A stretch of 64,000 nucleotides of DNA from Stenocarpella maydis (lineage: Eukaryota > Ascomycota > Sordariomycetes > Diaporthales > Diaporthaceae), in assembly GCA_002270565.1 (NCBI GenBank), contig NQMI01000011.1, positions 725,055 to 789,054 of the forward strand, given 5' to 3'. A program made the translations under genes and the position numbers. The notes under the pieces were generated by a model. The model searched no databases, was not told where the DNA came from, and saw only the letters and a program-made list of their open reading frames with translations. This document shows positions 10,221 to 19,896 of the stretch, piece after piece (position 1 is the first letter of the stretch; each line of letters begins with the position of its first letter).

Positions 10221-10422
10221 GTGTTGGATGGGTCACGTATTGCAATACGAGTGGGGTGTTGTTCTTGTATTTCTCTCTGTCTTTCGAGTAGTGGGTGCAG
10301 TGGGCGTAGCCCGCCAGCTATCTCGGGTCTATATAGTGGGTGGTAGTTGCTTAGTAAGCAACTACGCCCTCTGGCTACAGTACGGTGGCTGTAGCGATAG
10401 CCCACCAATGTGCTGTTGCACA
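10221..10422 (+). repeat. LTR-like repeat, copy 2
   Basis: Starts TGTTGGATGGGTCACG, followed by the perfect 14-bp palindrome CGTATTGCAATACG, then GGGTCTATATAGTGGG and a hairpin at 10343-10365 (10-bp perfect stem, 3-nt loop). It probably ends near TGTTGCACA at 10422. It shares block order with the minus-strand copy at 1168-1310, is longer, and has diverged strongly. A solo LTR of a Copia-like element is the best guess. No flanking duplication is seen, so the right boundary is uncertain. Confidence 0.45.
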
Positions 10423-11600
10423 CTACTATTGCCACAGCTTCGGTAATTATCTCTTCAAAACCTTTTCAAAAGATGGATGTGGCATTCATCTCAGGTGCCG
10501 ACAGGAGCAGTGACAGAGCGCTTGAGCGAGGCGACGAGCTCAATGTTGAAAATTGGGTGCTAGTTTACGTTTTCGCAAGATAAAGAGTTGAATGCGGTAC
10601 CACGAGGTCTGAACCCAAACGTATCATTGCACGCGCGCGGCGTGGCTCGATGTAGCCTCGTATTCCCGTCCCCACGCGTACCTAGGTAGAACCCCCCACC
10701 CCTAAAAGGCAGGGGAGTCTGTGTGAAGGCCAAAGGGACACCTGAACTTTTGGGGACAACTAGTGTAAAGTGAGGAAGGGGTCGGGGGGAGATGGAGGGA
10801 ACCTGGTGCATCTCGATTCGGGTGGATTATACTGGAGACGAATTGCTAACCTCTCCGTTCGTCTTAGGGCGTCGGAGCCGATGGGTACTTATGGCGCAGT
10901 GACATGACGAAGCCGCCGCCCGTCTTGCTCGCAATTTCGCGGCCCCCTTGGCTGCGCCTTGCCGCCCTGCTGCTTGCGTTGTGCAGGGCGGCCAGTCTTT
11001 TCAGGCGACCTTGAGCCACTACATCCTGCATCGGTCGAGGTTAAAGAAGATGGAAAGGAAACCGGCCCGTAAGAGCGGTCCTGGTGTTTGTTGGTGGGGA
11101 TCTGCGAAGTACCTCTCTCGGCCCCTCGTGTTTGGCCCGCCCGTGCCGCCACGACTATGCGGACGTCCCCGTAGATGCGTCGCACAGCGCTGCTGCGACC
11201 CAAGGTCCAAGTATCACGAAGGACGAGGTCTTGAGGGAGAGGGCGAAGGCGCTGGCCTAGGGGGTGGCTGGGTGTCCTTGTCGGCACGACGGGCTAGCAC
11301 GCACTTCCCCTGTGGCTCATGAGCTTATTAAATTATTTGCTTGATAGATGTCAAGCCCTGCGGGCTGTCGTTTGTTGCGAGGCGAGGCAGGACGGCGGCA
11401 TCATGCGCTGAACTAACTGGTCGTGCGAGAAGCCAAATGTGGTTAATTATTGGTTGATCACCTGTTTGCATACTGTCTGACAGTGCATCTGCGCAATGGC
11501 CAATATGCCAATTCATCATATGCCAATTCATCGCCTAACGGATTCCATTCTAGGGCAGATGGCGGCAGCAGTGGGCCCTTATTCCGGCCCGACAGGTGCT

Positions 11601-11635
11601 GAAGAAAAAAAAAAGGAAAAAAAAAAAAAAAAAGT
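11601..11635 (+). repeat. A-rich tract (A with scattered G)
   Basis: Low-complexity run of A interrupted by GG and G, with no coding potential. Confidence 0.7.
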
Positions 11636-11982
11636 AAGTACCGTGCTCGCATGTACTGTACATAGTAAATACACTAGTACCTGAGGAACAGCCGCTGTAA
11701 GGAGCAAATACCCAATCGGCTCCGGTCTGGTCGGCCAAAGCTCTAGTGTGCTATAGACAAGAAAATGCCGAGGGGGTGGGGCGCTGAAAGTTTATTATGT
11801 GCTGCTATTTTCCCTCTCCCCTCCCAACCTGAAACTATAAAAACCAGGAACAGCCCGCAAGGTCAGGCCGAGGGGGGCGTGGCTGAGGATCTAAAAGGCG
11901 GATCCAAGCATGTAGCAAGTTTATGGGGATTCATGCACTGAGGCAAGGGAGAGAGGAAAAGGGGCTGCAGAATGATGTTGGC

Positions 11983-12009
11983 TCTTTTTTTTTTTTTTTT
12001 TNCCCCCCC
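11983..12009. repeat. T-run / N / C-run junction
   Basis: About 18 T, one undetermined base at 12002, then 7 C. Homopolymer length and the N are unreliable here. Confidence 0.7.
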
Positions 12010-12278
12010 TTTGACCGAGCGTGCACTTGTCTCCGGGGGCTGTGCTGTCGTACTCAATCAAGGCCAGAGGGAGGGCGACGCGTGGTTCTTGCGCGACCTG
12101 ACAGAGGGTTCGCAGGCAGCCTCGGCCCCCAGGTTGCGATAACAAGGTTCTGGCGGTTTCGCGGACCATGACAGTCGCACTGATGGACCCGACTGGGAGG
12201 CCAGAAGGGCCCACATGAACCGTCACACATGGCGCGGCCGTAAGGCGCGACCGTAAGGCGCGACCAGGCCACCCCGGC

Positions 12279-12281
12279 ATC

Positions 12282-12313
<32 letters not shown>

Positions 12314-12326
12314 AAAAAAAAAAAAA
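12279..12326 (+). repeat. (ATG)n microsatellite followed by poly-A
   Basis: About ten ATG units run directly into 14-15 A. A simple repeat joined to an A-tail can mark the 3' end of a non-LTR retroelement, but no coding part is seen upstream. Confidence 0.7.
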
Positions 12327-12511
12327 CACCCTCTTGACGCCTCGCATCATAGCTGATCCTATCCAAAATCTTGTCGGCGGCCAACTGACTCCAGGCAACT
12401 GTTTGTCTTCATATCAAGTGGCCGCCGCCACGGCTAGGCCTTGTTGGTCGAGAGGGTTGTTCAAGCCCAGCGCCGGACAGGGCGCTGTGGTGTCGACGCG
12501 CCCACATGCAA

Positions 12512-12576
12512 GGAAGAAGAAGAAGAAGAAGAAGAAGAAGAAGAAGAAGAAGAAGAAGAAGAAGAAGAAGAAAAAG
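12512..12576 (+). repeat. (AAG)n microsatellite, about 21 units
   Basis: Near-perfect trinucleotide run ending in AAAAAG. It generates artificial poly-Lys/Arg/Glu/Ser/Phe frames on both strands. Confidence 0.85.
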
Positions 12577-14698
12577 CCACCTCTGCATGGGATACGTACT
12601 CGGTAGGGTATGTCTGCCTCCAGGCTGGCTGCGTGCAGGAAGTTGGCTGCGAGATAGATTTGGTGACGCACGCCCGCGACGGAGAAGGCGGCGTGCACGG
12701 CAGTGGTTTGCGCCGGCGTGGCTGGCGGCCGCAGCAGCATGCGAGGCATGGCGGAAGGATGACTTCAGTCATGGCGACCTGGTCAGTCACTCTGACGGGT
12801 CGGTGACGGCGACAGCAGGCAGAATCTTGGAAGCGCAAATGGGGATTTCCGGTGCTGCAGCAGACTACACAGCAGATACATACTCAGTAGTATGTAACAT
12901 AGACTCACTTGACTAGTACTCCGTTATGTGTGTCAGGATTGGCCCGGGTGCGGGCCCACCCATGTCGACTGTTCAGGTACCGCGGGCCAGGGTTCGAGAC
13001 TGGCATGTACACTAACCACCATGTATGTGTCGTCATGGTGTACCTCATACAGAGGTGTGTCCCTGGCAGGACCGCGCATAATGACAAGCCATCTCAGCTT
13101 TACTTTACCTAGGTATATCAAAGCTCAGCGCCCACCGCCCAATACGCCAGCGGCGTTGGCCCTCGGACCTCGACGCTGGCCACGCCGGTGAACAGGAACA
13201 GCAGGCAACCCGATGCTCTAGTCTGCCCCGAGCTGGGTGCGGAGTACCTAGGCTCCCACCTGGTGGAGGTACACTGCTGTTAGCAGGTGGTGCAGTGCCC
13301 ACTCGTCCCGCAGCTCGGGTAGATCCCAGTCGTCCGATCTAGCGGATTAGCGTGGTGCGGTGTGGACATGGGCGCACGGCCCACAGGCTGACTGGCCAGG
13401 TCCTGCCAGCCAGCCCGCCCAAGGCGACCTCGTCGGAACAAGAGCCAGCTGCCTCGGGTCGACGACATGAGCCTCTGCTGCGCGGCCCGGCTAATGTGCC
13501 AGCTGCCCTTGGCCTCGGTGAGCCAGACCTCGTCGGGGCTGCATTCTCGTCCCTCACCCGCCGCAGAGTCCTCCGCCCTGAGCTGCGGGTGCAGTGGCAA
13601 TCTCCCATCTCCAGGCCGGCCAGTCGGATGCCTCTCTTGCCTCCAGCTCCGCGGTGCGCGCGGCAGACCGGGGCCCACGCCAGATACACCTGTGCGGAGT
13701 ACGAAGTGTGTGGTGGCGGGACCGCGCTGCAGAAGAGAGATGAGCCCGGCCTTGTGACTGCAACCACCACACTTCACGCCTCATCTAGGCCCTCCCAGTT
13801 ATCAACGACAGGGTCCCATTCATGGCCCCACCCCGGCCTGCCGTTGGACGCTTTGGGCTGATTACGACATGCCACTGGCGGCGCGCCATGCACCACCGGA
13901 GCACATGTCTGTCCCGTTTGGGGCCCATGAGAAGCACCCTCCAATGTAACCTCAACCCATGAACCCCGCCAGCCCCCCAGGGAAATCGGCGCCGCGCTGA
14001 CAGAAGAGGGAATTTCTCGTGGCATCATGGGTAGGGCCGGTCGACCCCTCGTACCCCCTCCGCCTATGTCCATGGGCTGGCTGTACTCCGTACGTTCCTT
14101 TTATTCTCCTGCCGTCGCTGCTATGATGCACCTCTCGACGTCCTCCAGAGGTTTGATCGCCCCCAATCGCCCCGTCCCTAGCCTCGCCAGCACTCAGTCG
14201 GCCTCGTCGTTCCTTACACCGGTATTCTCTTCTCGTCCACTCGTTTGTACGCACTTGTTCAGATCCGGCCCTGCCTTGCCTTGCGTCGAGTACATGCGGT
14301 AATGTCTAACCCAACAGCCTAGGCTTACCACAACCCGCGTCCTCCTCGCCTGCTTTCGCTGTTACATCGACACTCCGGGCCCATCTCGTCTGGCTCTGTT
14401 CGCTCTGTCCTGCCCTCTTGTTTCCTCGGCCAATATTGTTTGATCTCCCATCTTCGACCGAGTGCTCACACATCTCGGCCGACTGCCCCTCCCCCCCCCC
14501 CTCTCTTCCCCAGCTCACCCGCCCCTCTCTCCATTCACACTTCCGTTGACGGAGGATGAGTCTCACTCGCACCCACACCTCCTAGACCCGGGGATATCCC
14601 TTTCTTTCTCCAAGGAGCCGCCGCGTCTCTTCTTCTGGGCATATCGGGTATCGTGAGGAAATACTGGCAGTACCAAGGCCTCCTTCCTCACTTGCACA

Positions 14699-17600
14699 AT
14701 GAGGGCCACTCAGCTGCCAGGGATATGGGGCGTTATCCTTTGCTTTCTTCTGTGCTTCAACCTCGTCTTCGCCGGTGTTGCACGGCCAGTTCCAAGGCAG
14801 GACGACGTGGCCGATGCTCCGGCCACGGCCGAGTCCCCATCTACCACCAGAGATGCCGCCCCGACATCCTCTGTTGCCTCGACGGCGGGCAGCGCATCGG
14901 CTTCTGAGCTGGAGAGCTCCCCCATATCGACCTTGGTGTCCGCGACAGAAGCGGCCACCCCTCCAGCCCCCACAGTAACAGGTGGTGCCAGCGATATTAA
15001 TTCAACCCTGTTCAATGGTGAGCATTCAACTGTCAATATGTTCCTCGTTATTTCAATGGCCTGTGTTGACGCCCCATTCAGTTACTGTTGTTGCTGGTCA
15101 CCTTCCCTTGGAGCCACGCATAACTCCAGGTTTCTCTGTCGCCGGTGTCATTCTGATGCTGACGGGTGCCGCCTACACCCTCGTCGGCATCAAGACTCAG
15201 TGGCTACACTGCTTCCTTTCTGCCGGCTTCCTGGCTGCCATCGGCGTGACAGTGCTCATTATATATGTCATGAACCCTCCCATATCTGACGGCGTGCAAG
15301 GCGCCTACGTCGTCGCGGCCACGGGAACGGGTCTCCTGCTTGGCGCTGCCGCCCTCATCTTCAAGGAGGTCACAGAATGCCTCGCGTGTTTGCTTGGTGG
15401 CTTCTGCCTGGCTATGTGGCTCCTGACCGTGAAAGAAGGCGGCCTGCTTGGGTCGGGAGGAGCTGGTGTGACAATATTCATTGCTGTTTTCGCGGCTGCC
15501 GGGTTCGCAGGCTACTTTAGCCGGTGGACGAGAGCCCAGTTCATGATAACCTGCATTTCCCTCAGCGGCGCAACGGCAGTTGTCGTCGGAATCGACTGTT
15601 TCAGCCGTGCCGGCCTCAAGGAGTACTGGGCATGGATATGGGATATTAATGATAATTTGTTCCCTTTTGGCGCGGACACGTACCCCCTGACCCGGGGCAT
15701 CCGAGTCGAACAGGCCCTGACCATCATCATCGCCCTGATCGGCCTCGTGTCCCAGAATAAGCTTTGGCTGGTTGTCAAGGCACACCGGGCCAGAAAAGAG
15801 GAGGAGCGCATCAGAGCCGACGCCGAAAACCAACAACATGAAGCAGACGTGGGCAGGGACGTCGAGAGGGCCAACGCGAGCGAAAGGAAGCAGTGGGAAG
15901 CAGTATATGGCGGCAAGGGAGCAGTGGGCGTACACGCCTCTGAGGATTCCGGCGTTGGGGATATCTACAAGGAAAGAAAGTCCCGCAACAGCGGCACGAC
16001 GACTACTGCCACCGCAACTCGCCGCTCAACGATCGATGAGAGGGAAGAGATCGAGATGGCCGACATCCCGGTCGCCGAGGAGCAACGAGCCGGAGATGCC
16101 CTGGGGGATCAGCCCGTGTCACCGCCGCAGCCCAAGACGGCAGCAGAAAAGGTCCTTGACAGGGATGCGGACGGCATGGTGACCGTTCGCGTTGCTGCCG
16201 ATGATGATATCCCTGGCTCACCGACCGCTGCAGCAGAGGAGGAAGAGAAGATTTGGCTCATCGGCGATGACGGAGAGGCGCGACTCGTGCCCAAGGCGTC
16301 TGCAGAATTCAGGGCCAAGGCTTCGACGCCAACACCAAATCTCGTGTCTCTGCCCTTCAAGGTGCCCACCGAGGCTGCCGAGGCTGGCGCAGGAGGTGAC
16401 GACGATCAATCATCCGTGGCTGCGATTGCGGATCACGACGGCGATCTGTTGGAGACACGAAGCAACGCCAGCAGGAGGAGCTCACTTGCCAACCGTCTGT
16501 CCGTCGGGTCAGCCGACCTGTTCCGGCGGATATCGCAGCGATCGATGGGAAGGAAGCTGGACACTGCTGCACGGGCCAAGAGCGACAGCAGAGAGGATCT
16601 GACGTCTCCGGTCGGGGAAGACAACGAGTCCATCGCGGCCACACTTAACGAGTCAGATGGGTTCAGCGATAGAGCCATGACGCCGACTGATGAGGGAACT
16701 TTCAGCAAGGAAATTACGGCCGAGTTGGCGGACGAGGAGATACAGAAAAAGGCCGGCTCGGAGAAGACAAGCTCCAAGGAGTCGGAAGAAGCATCGCCTA
16801 CAGAAGATGGGAGCGAGTCCAAAGCTGGCAAGTCAATGGCATCCGCCGAGGCCGACTCTGCCCCGGTGAGCCTGACAAAAGACCGACTTCCTCGTGGGCT
16901 TTCCAAGGTCGCACTGTCGTACCGAACGAACGAGTGGGCCAAGCACCTGTCGAATGCTGAGGTGCCCTCACCGGCCGAGCTTCGGATCCCAGTCGAGCGC
17001 GAGCCCGGACTGGCTGAAGCCAAGGAGGTCGAGGAGAAAGCGGTGCCGGTGAACGTGGATGAGCTGAAGAAGACAGCTTTGGACGCGACACCGCCTCCTT
17101 CCATGCCCAGGACTGTCTCGGCCATGTCAGTCCAGCCACCAGGGACCCTGGGAGTCTCGGGCAGCAATGTGGCAATCAGGTCACCGCTGCACTCACCAAG
17201 GATCCCCGAGGCGTCCGTTGCTCCACAGGGAGGTCCCAGGGTGTCTTTGGATACCAGACGGGCTCCTAGGCGGGCCGTATCTGCAGGTGTGGAGGAGGAC
17301 GACAACAAGTCCATCATTAGCACCGACAGCAGGATGGCTGCGAGAAGTGCTGCAGCAGCGGCCCTGACAGGCGAAGTAGTCAGCAGATCAACACCCAGGT
17401 CCTCGATCGCGAACAGCAAACCCCCCTCGGCCAGGCCCATTTCCTCAAGGCCACCGGTCCCCGGCCTGATCTCATACGACAGCCCACAGACCCTGATCGG
17501 CCGACGCGACATGCTTATACGCAAGAAAGCATCGGCGCTCCGACCAGACTCGGCCCAGCCGCGCAAGATCAGCCCTCCCTCGTCCGCGTCCGCGTCAGAA

Positions 17601-18227
17601 TCGGGCTCAGCGCTCGTCGTCGACGCCGACGACCTGCCGCTCAGCCAGCGCCGTGCGCTGATGCTCGGGGACAGCAGGACGTCGGCCAACGGCTCCTCGC
17701 TCGTCGGAGGGGCGAACTTTAACTCACACCAGCCGCAGCGCGCATCCAACCTCCCCAGCGGGGCTGCGCGCGACTCGCAGCTCGCCAGCTTCAGGCAATC
17801 GGTGCAGCAGGACCTCCGGGGCACGCCGTCCGGGCTCCCGGCGGTCAACGCGAACGCGCAGCTCGGGTACGGCGGCGCGTACGGCATCGGCGCTGGGCAG
17901 GCGGCGGTGGCGCAGGGGGGCCCGCTGATCAACTCCATCTATGGGGTGCCGGGGACGTCGTCGGCGCACTCGCTGCCGCAGCACGTGGTGCGGCAGAGCT
18001 ACGACGCCGAGGTGCAGCGTGACATTGACACGCAGCGGAGCTTCATGATGGGCCAGATGCAGGCGGAGGCGCAGAAGCGCGAGACGCTCAGGACGGAGCG
18101 GGAGCGCGCGGGCAGGATGTTTGAGCAGCGCATCCGATCCGACCGCGACCTGATGGAGATGCACCGCGAGGCCCTCCGCAAGATGCAGAGGCGCGCCAGC
18201 CAGGCGGACCAGCAGCGGATGCAGTAG
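14699..18227 (+). CDS. TM198/TM7SF3-like (DUF4203) seven-TM protein, 1154 aa
   Basis: Two exons, 14699-15017 and 15082-18227, with a 64-nt intron (GTGAGC..TTCAG). The junction codon GTT restores STLFNVTVVAG. Residues 1-26 form a signal peptide (WGVILCFLLCFNLVFAG), followed by a Ser/Thr/Ala-rich luminal stretch to about 105. A seven-helix DUF4203 domain follows (about 115-335), opening with the family block LEPRITPGFSVAGVILMLTG. The remaining roughly 800 residues are a charged, Ser-rich, probably disordered cytosolic tail with a basic/acidic helical end (QRDIDTQRSFMMGQMQAEAQ). Fungal members of this family are uncharacterised and presumed membrane proteins of the secretory or vacuolar system. 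The start is supported by the signal peptide and the CT-rich leader. A 501-codon antisense frame here is a codon-bias shadow. Confidence 0.87.
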
Positions 18228-18589
18228 TTGCAGCAGCAGTTTAGGAAAAACTGCTGCCCCGACGCCTGCCGGGCAAAACGGCTAGACCTTAATGTTTTTG
18301 ATGATTTGTATGCTAGGGCTATATGTGGGTGGGAAAAAGACAAGGGGAAAGCGCCTAGGATTAACTTGTACATATATGATACCCATTGCCATTTTAACTG
18401 CCAGTGCGCTTTCAATTTGGGGGAGTGCTGGGCGTTCTCAGTGGGCATGCTGTGGGCTATGCATACATTATACATGGCATCTACTAATTCAATAAAAGCC
18501 CAGCCTCTCTGTAATTTTAAAAAAGAACGTAGAAAAAACTATTATAAAATATGAAAAAAAAAAAAAAGAAGAAAAAGAGAATGTTAAAG
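18228..18589. other. 3' flank of the TM198-like gene
   Basis: Contains the 3' UTR of the preceding gene and, near 18554-18576, A-runs that serve as T-run terminators for the minus-strand tRNA gene. No other gene is seen. Confidence 0.5.
18554..18576 (-). terminator. Pol III T-run terminator of the tRNA-iMet gene
   Basis: On the minus strand, 13 nt after the tRNA 3' end, there is TTTTT (18572-18576), followed by 14 T (18554-18567). This is a standard RNA polymerase III stop signal and argues that the upstream tRNA gene can be transcribed. Confidence 0.65.
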
Positions 18590-18714
18590 TAGCTATAACT
18601 GGTTTCGATCCAGTGACCTCCGGGTTATGAGCCCGGCGCCTGATTAACTGTTAGTATGAAACTTAATTCTTAGAAAGAACAACTCAACCTACTCTTCCCC
18701 TGAGCTATATAGCT
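18590..18714 (-). tRNA. Initiator tRNA-Met (CAT) with a 54-nt insertion after the D-stem
   Basis: Minus strand. Acceptor AGCTATA/TATAGCT (7 of 7, A1:U72), D-arm GCTC-AGGGGAA-GAGT, anticodon arm CCGGG-CTCATAA-CCCGG (anticodon CAT at 18627-18629), variable AGGTC, T-arm ACTGG-ATCGAAA-CCAGT, discriminator A at 18590. A1:U72, the GGG:CCC anticodon stem and A54/A60 in the T-loop are the eukaryotic initiator identity marks. The A-box (TAGCTCAGGGG), B-box (GGATCGAAACC) and T-run terminator are all present. The oddity is 54 nt at 18637-18690 where one base (position 26) is expected. Fungal tRNA introns normally sit after position 37. Stems differ from the usual fungal sequence, as I remember it, in paired positions, so folding appears preserved. 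Whether it matures is unknown. Confidence 0.75.
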
Positions 18715-18801
18715 AATTCTTGATTTTCGTCTCCTTAGAATGAATTATATAGCGTAAAGCAATATTTATTTATTATAAGGAATATTTCTAAGAATTAGTT
18801 T
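18659..18801. repeat. Inverted repeat with one arm inside the tRNA insertion
   Basis: The left arm aaacttaattcttagaaa (18659-18676) lies within the tRNA insertion. The right arm tttctaagaattagttt (18785-18801) lies upstream of the tRNA on its own strand. Thirteen consecutive bases are perfectly complementary, and the match extends to about 17 with a single-base gap. Confidence 0.65.
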
Positions 18802-19896
18802 GAATAGCATCTCGGGTAGATACCCATTACAGCTTAATTTAAGGCTTATCTCATTGCCCGTCTAGTTAAAGGCTGTCCCACCTACCCCGTCTCAGGGCAT
18901 TATGCCTGACCCGGTATGGGCTCATGCTCTATAATACTGTTCTCGGGTTGGTGCTTAAGCATTAAGCTGTCCACCATACTCCCTGAGGGGAGACAACGGA
19001 GAGTTAGGGTTGGGTGCAAGGGCTAGTACTACAAATAGCCCTCCAGTTGCTATTGCATCTGGCGATAGCTTCCTTTTCAGATTAGGCAACTAACTCTAAA
19101 CGAAAATCAACATATTCTACAGTCAACTTGTGCCCCACATGCCATTTCGACATAGTGCCCGTCTCACCTTCCCTCTAGAGGCCCTTCCTCTGGGTATGTG
19201 AGCGCCCTTCCTCTTAAGCATGCCAGGACCCTCCTCTGCCTATGTGGAGGGCCCTTCCTTTAGGCGCTTAAAGGGCCCTACTGGTAGATTCAGCGCCAGA
19301 CTCCTTCCGGATTGTCCTCCTCCCAACAAAGCCTAAACAGAATCTCAAGGCTCGGTTGGAGCATGTAGTGGATTCTAGGGAGTGTTCAAACGGGGCGCCG
19401 CGGTTTATTTGTCCTAGACGTCAATACATGTGCCTAATGGTGGATTTTGCGAGAGACATGCCCGTGAGAGACCATCGGCGGATCCACCGCACCGAGTGGC
19501 TTCTGGCTGGAGCGAGAGAACCACAGCTACGCAGGCAGTCAAACCAGCAGGCTAAAAACTCCGACGTGCTGTTCGGCCACGCGGATATCCTTCTCGCGTC
19601 AGATCACATGCAAGGCATATTAGTTATCTGGTCTTGATGGAGCAGGATATACCATTCCAACGTCTACATCTGTACAGAAACAGTCAGGAGCTGGGGTATT
19701 CAAAGCCTAACCATATCTACCGGTCAAAATTAGAAACAACAAAACAAACGATTGTCGAACGCTGGCCGAGTTGGATCAGAGATCCTCCCTCTCCCCCAAA
19801 ACGCCATCCCAATGCGGTACTGTCCCTGAGCAACCCGACTCCGAAAAGTTCAAGTACCCTCTTCACCCTGAGACAAACAATTTTCTTCAAGCGCTG
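18802..19896. other. Intergenic region with degenerate short repeats
   Basis: Between the tRNA locus and the 3' end of the NIPA-like gene. Several short hairpins occur (for example near 18955-18985). A degenerate tandem block with GCCCTTCCT at 19181, 19204 and 19251 alternates with TATGTG. No coding frame is supported. Confidence 0.5.
19148..19280 (+). repeat. Degenerate GCCCTTCCT / TATGTG tandem block
   Basis: The word GCCCTTCCT recurs at 19181, 19204 and 19251, with TATGTG at 19195 and 19241. A palindromic AGGGCCC/GGGCCCT closes the block. Function unknown. Confidence 0.5.

Larger units (their letters stand above)
10423..14698. other. Gene-poor 4.3-kb interval with microsatellites
   Basis: No frame here resembles a known protein, and the longer ones on both strands (for example around 13280-13860) overlap each other and lack recognisable domains. 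The interval holds four simple-sequence tracts between 11.6 and 12.6 kb and one N at 12002. Its right end (about 14460-14560) is a CT/C-rich promoter tract in front of the TM198-like gene. Confidence 0.5.

Noticed and set aside
12414..12916. Frames with poly-Glu, poly-Arg, poly-Ser, poly-Lys and poly-Phe
   Set aside because: All come from translating the (AAG)n microsatellite in different frames.
13280..13861. Overlapping frames of about 165-169 codons on both strands
   Set aside because: They are mutually antisense in GC-rich DNA, with no domains or splice-supported extensions.
16433..17938. 501-codon open frame antisense to the TM198-like gene
   Set aside because: It lies wholly opposite a well-supported coding exon. 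Its Ser/Ala/Leu-rich content is what GC-rich codon bias produces on the complementary strand.
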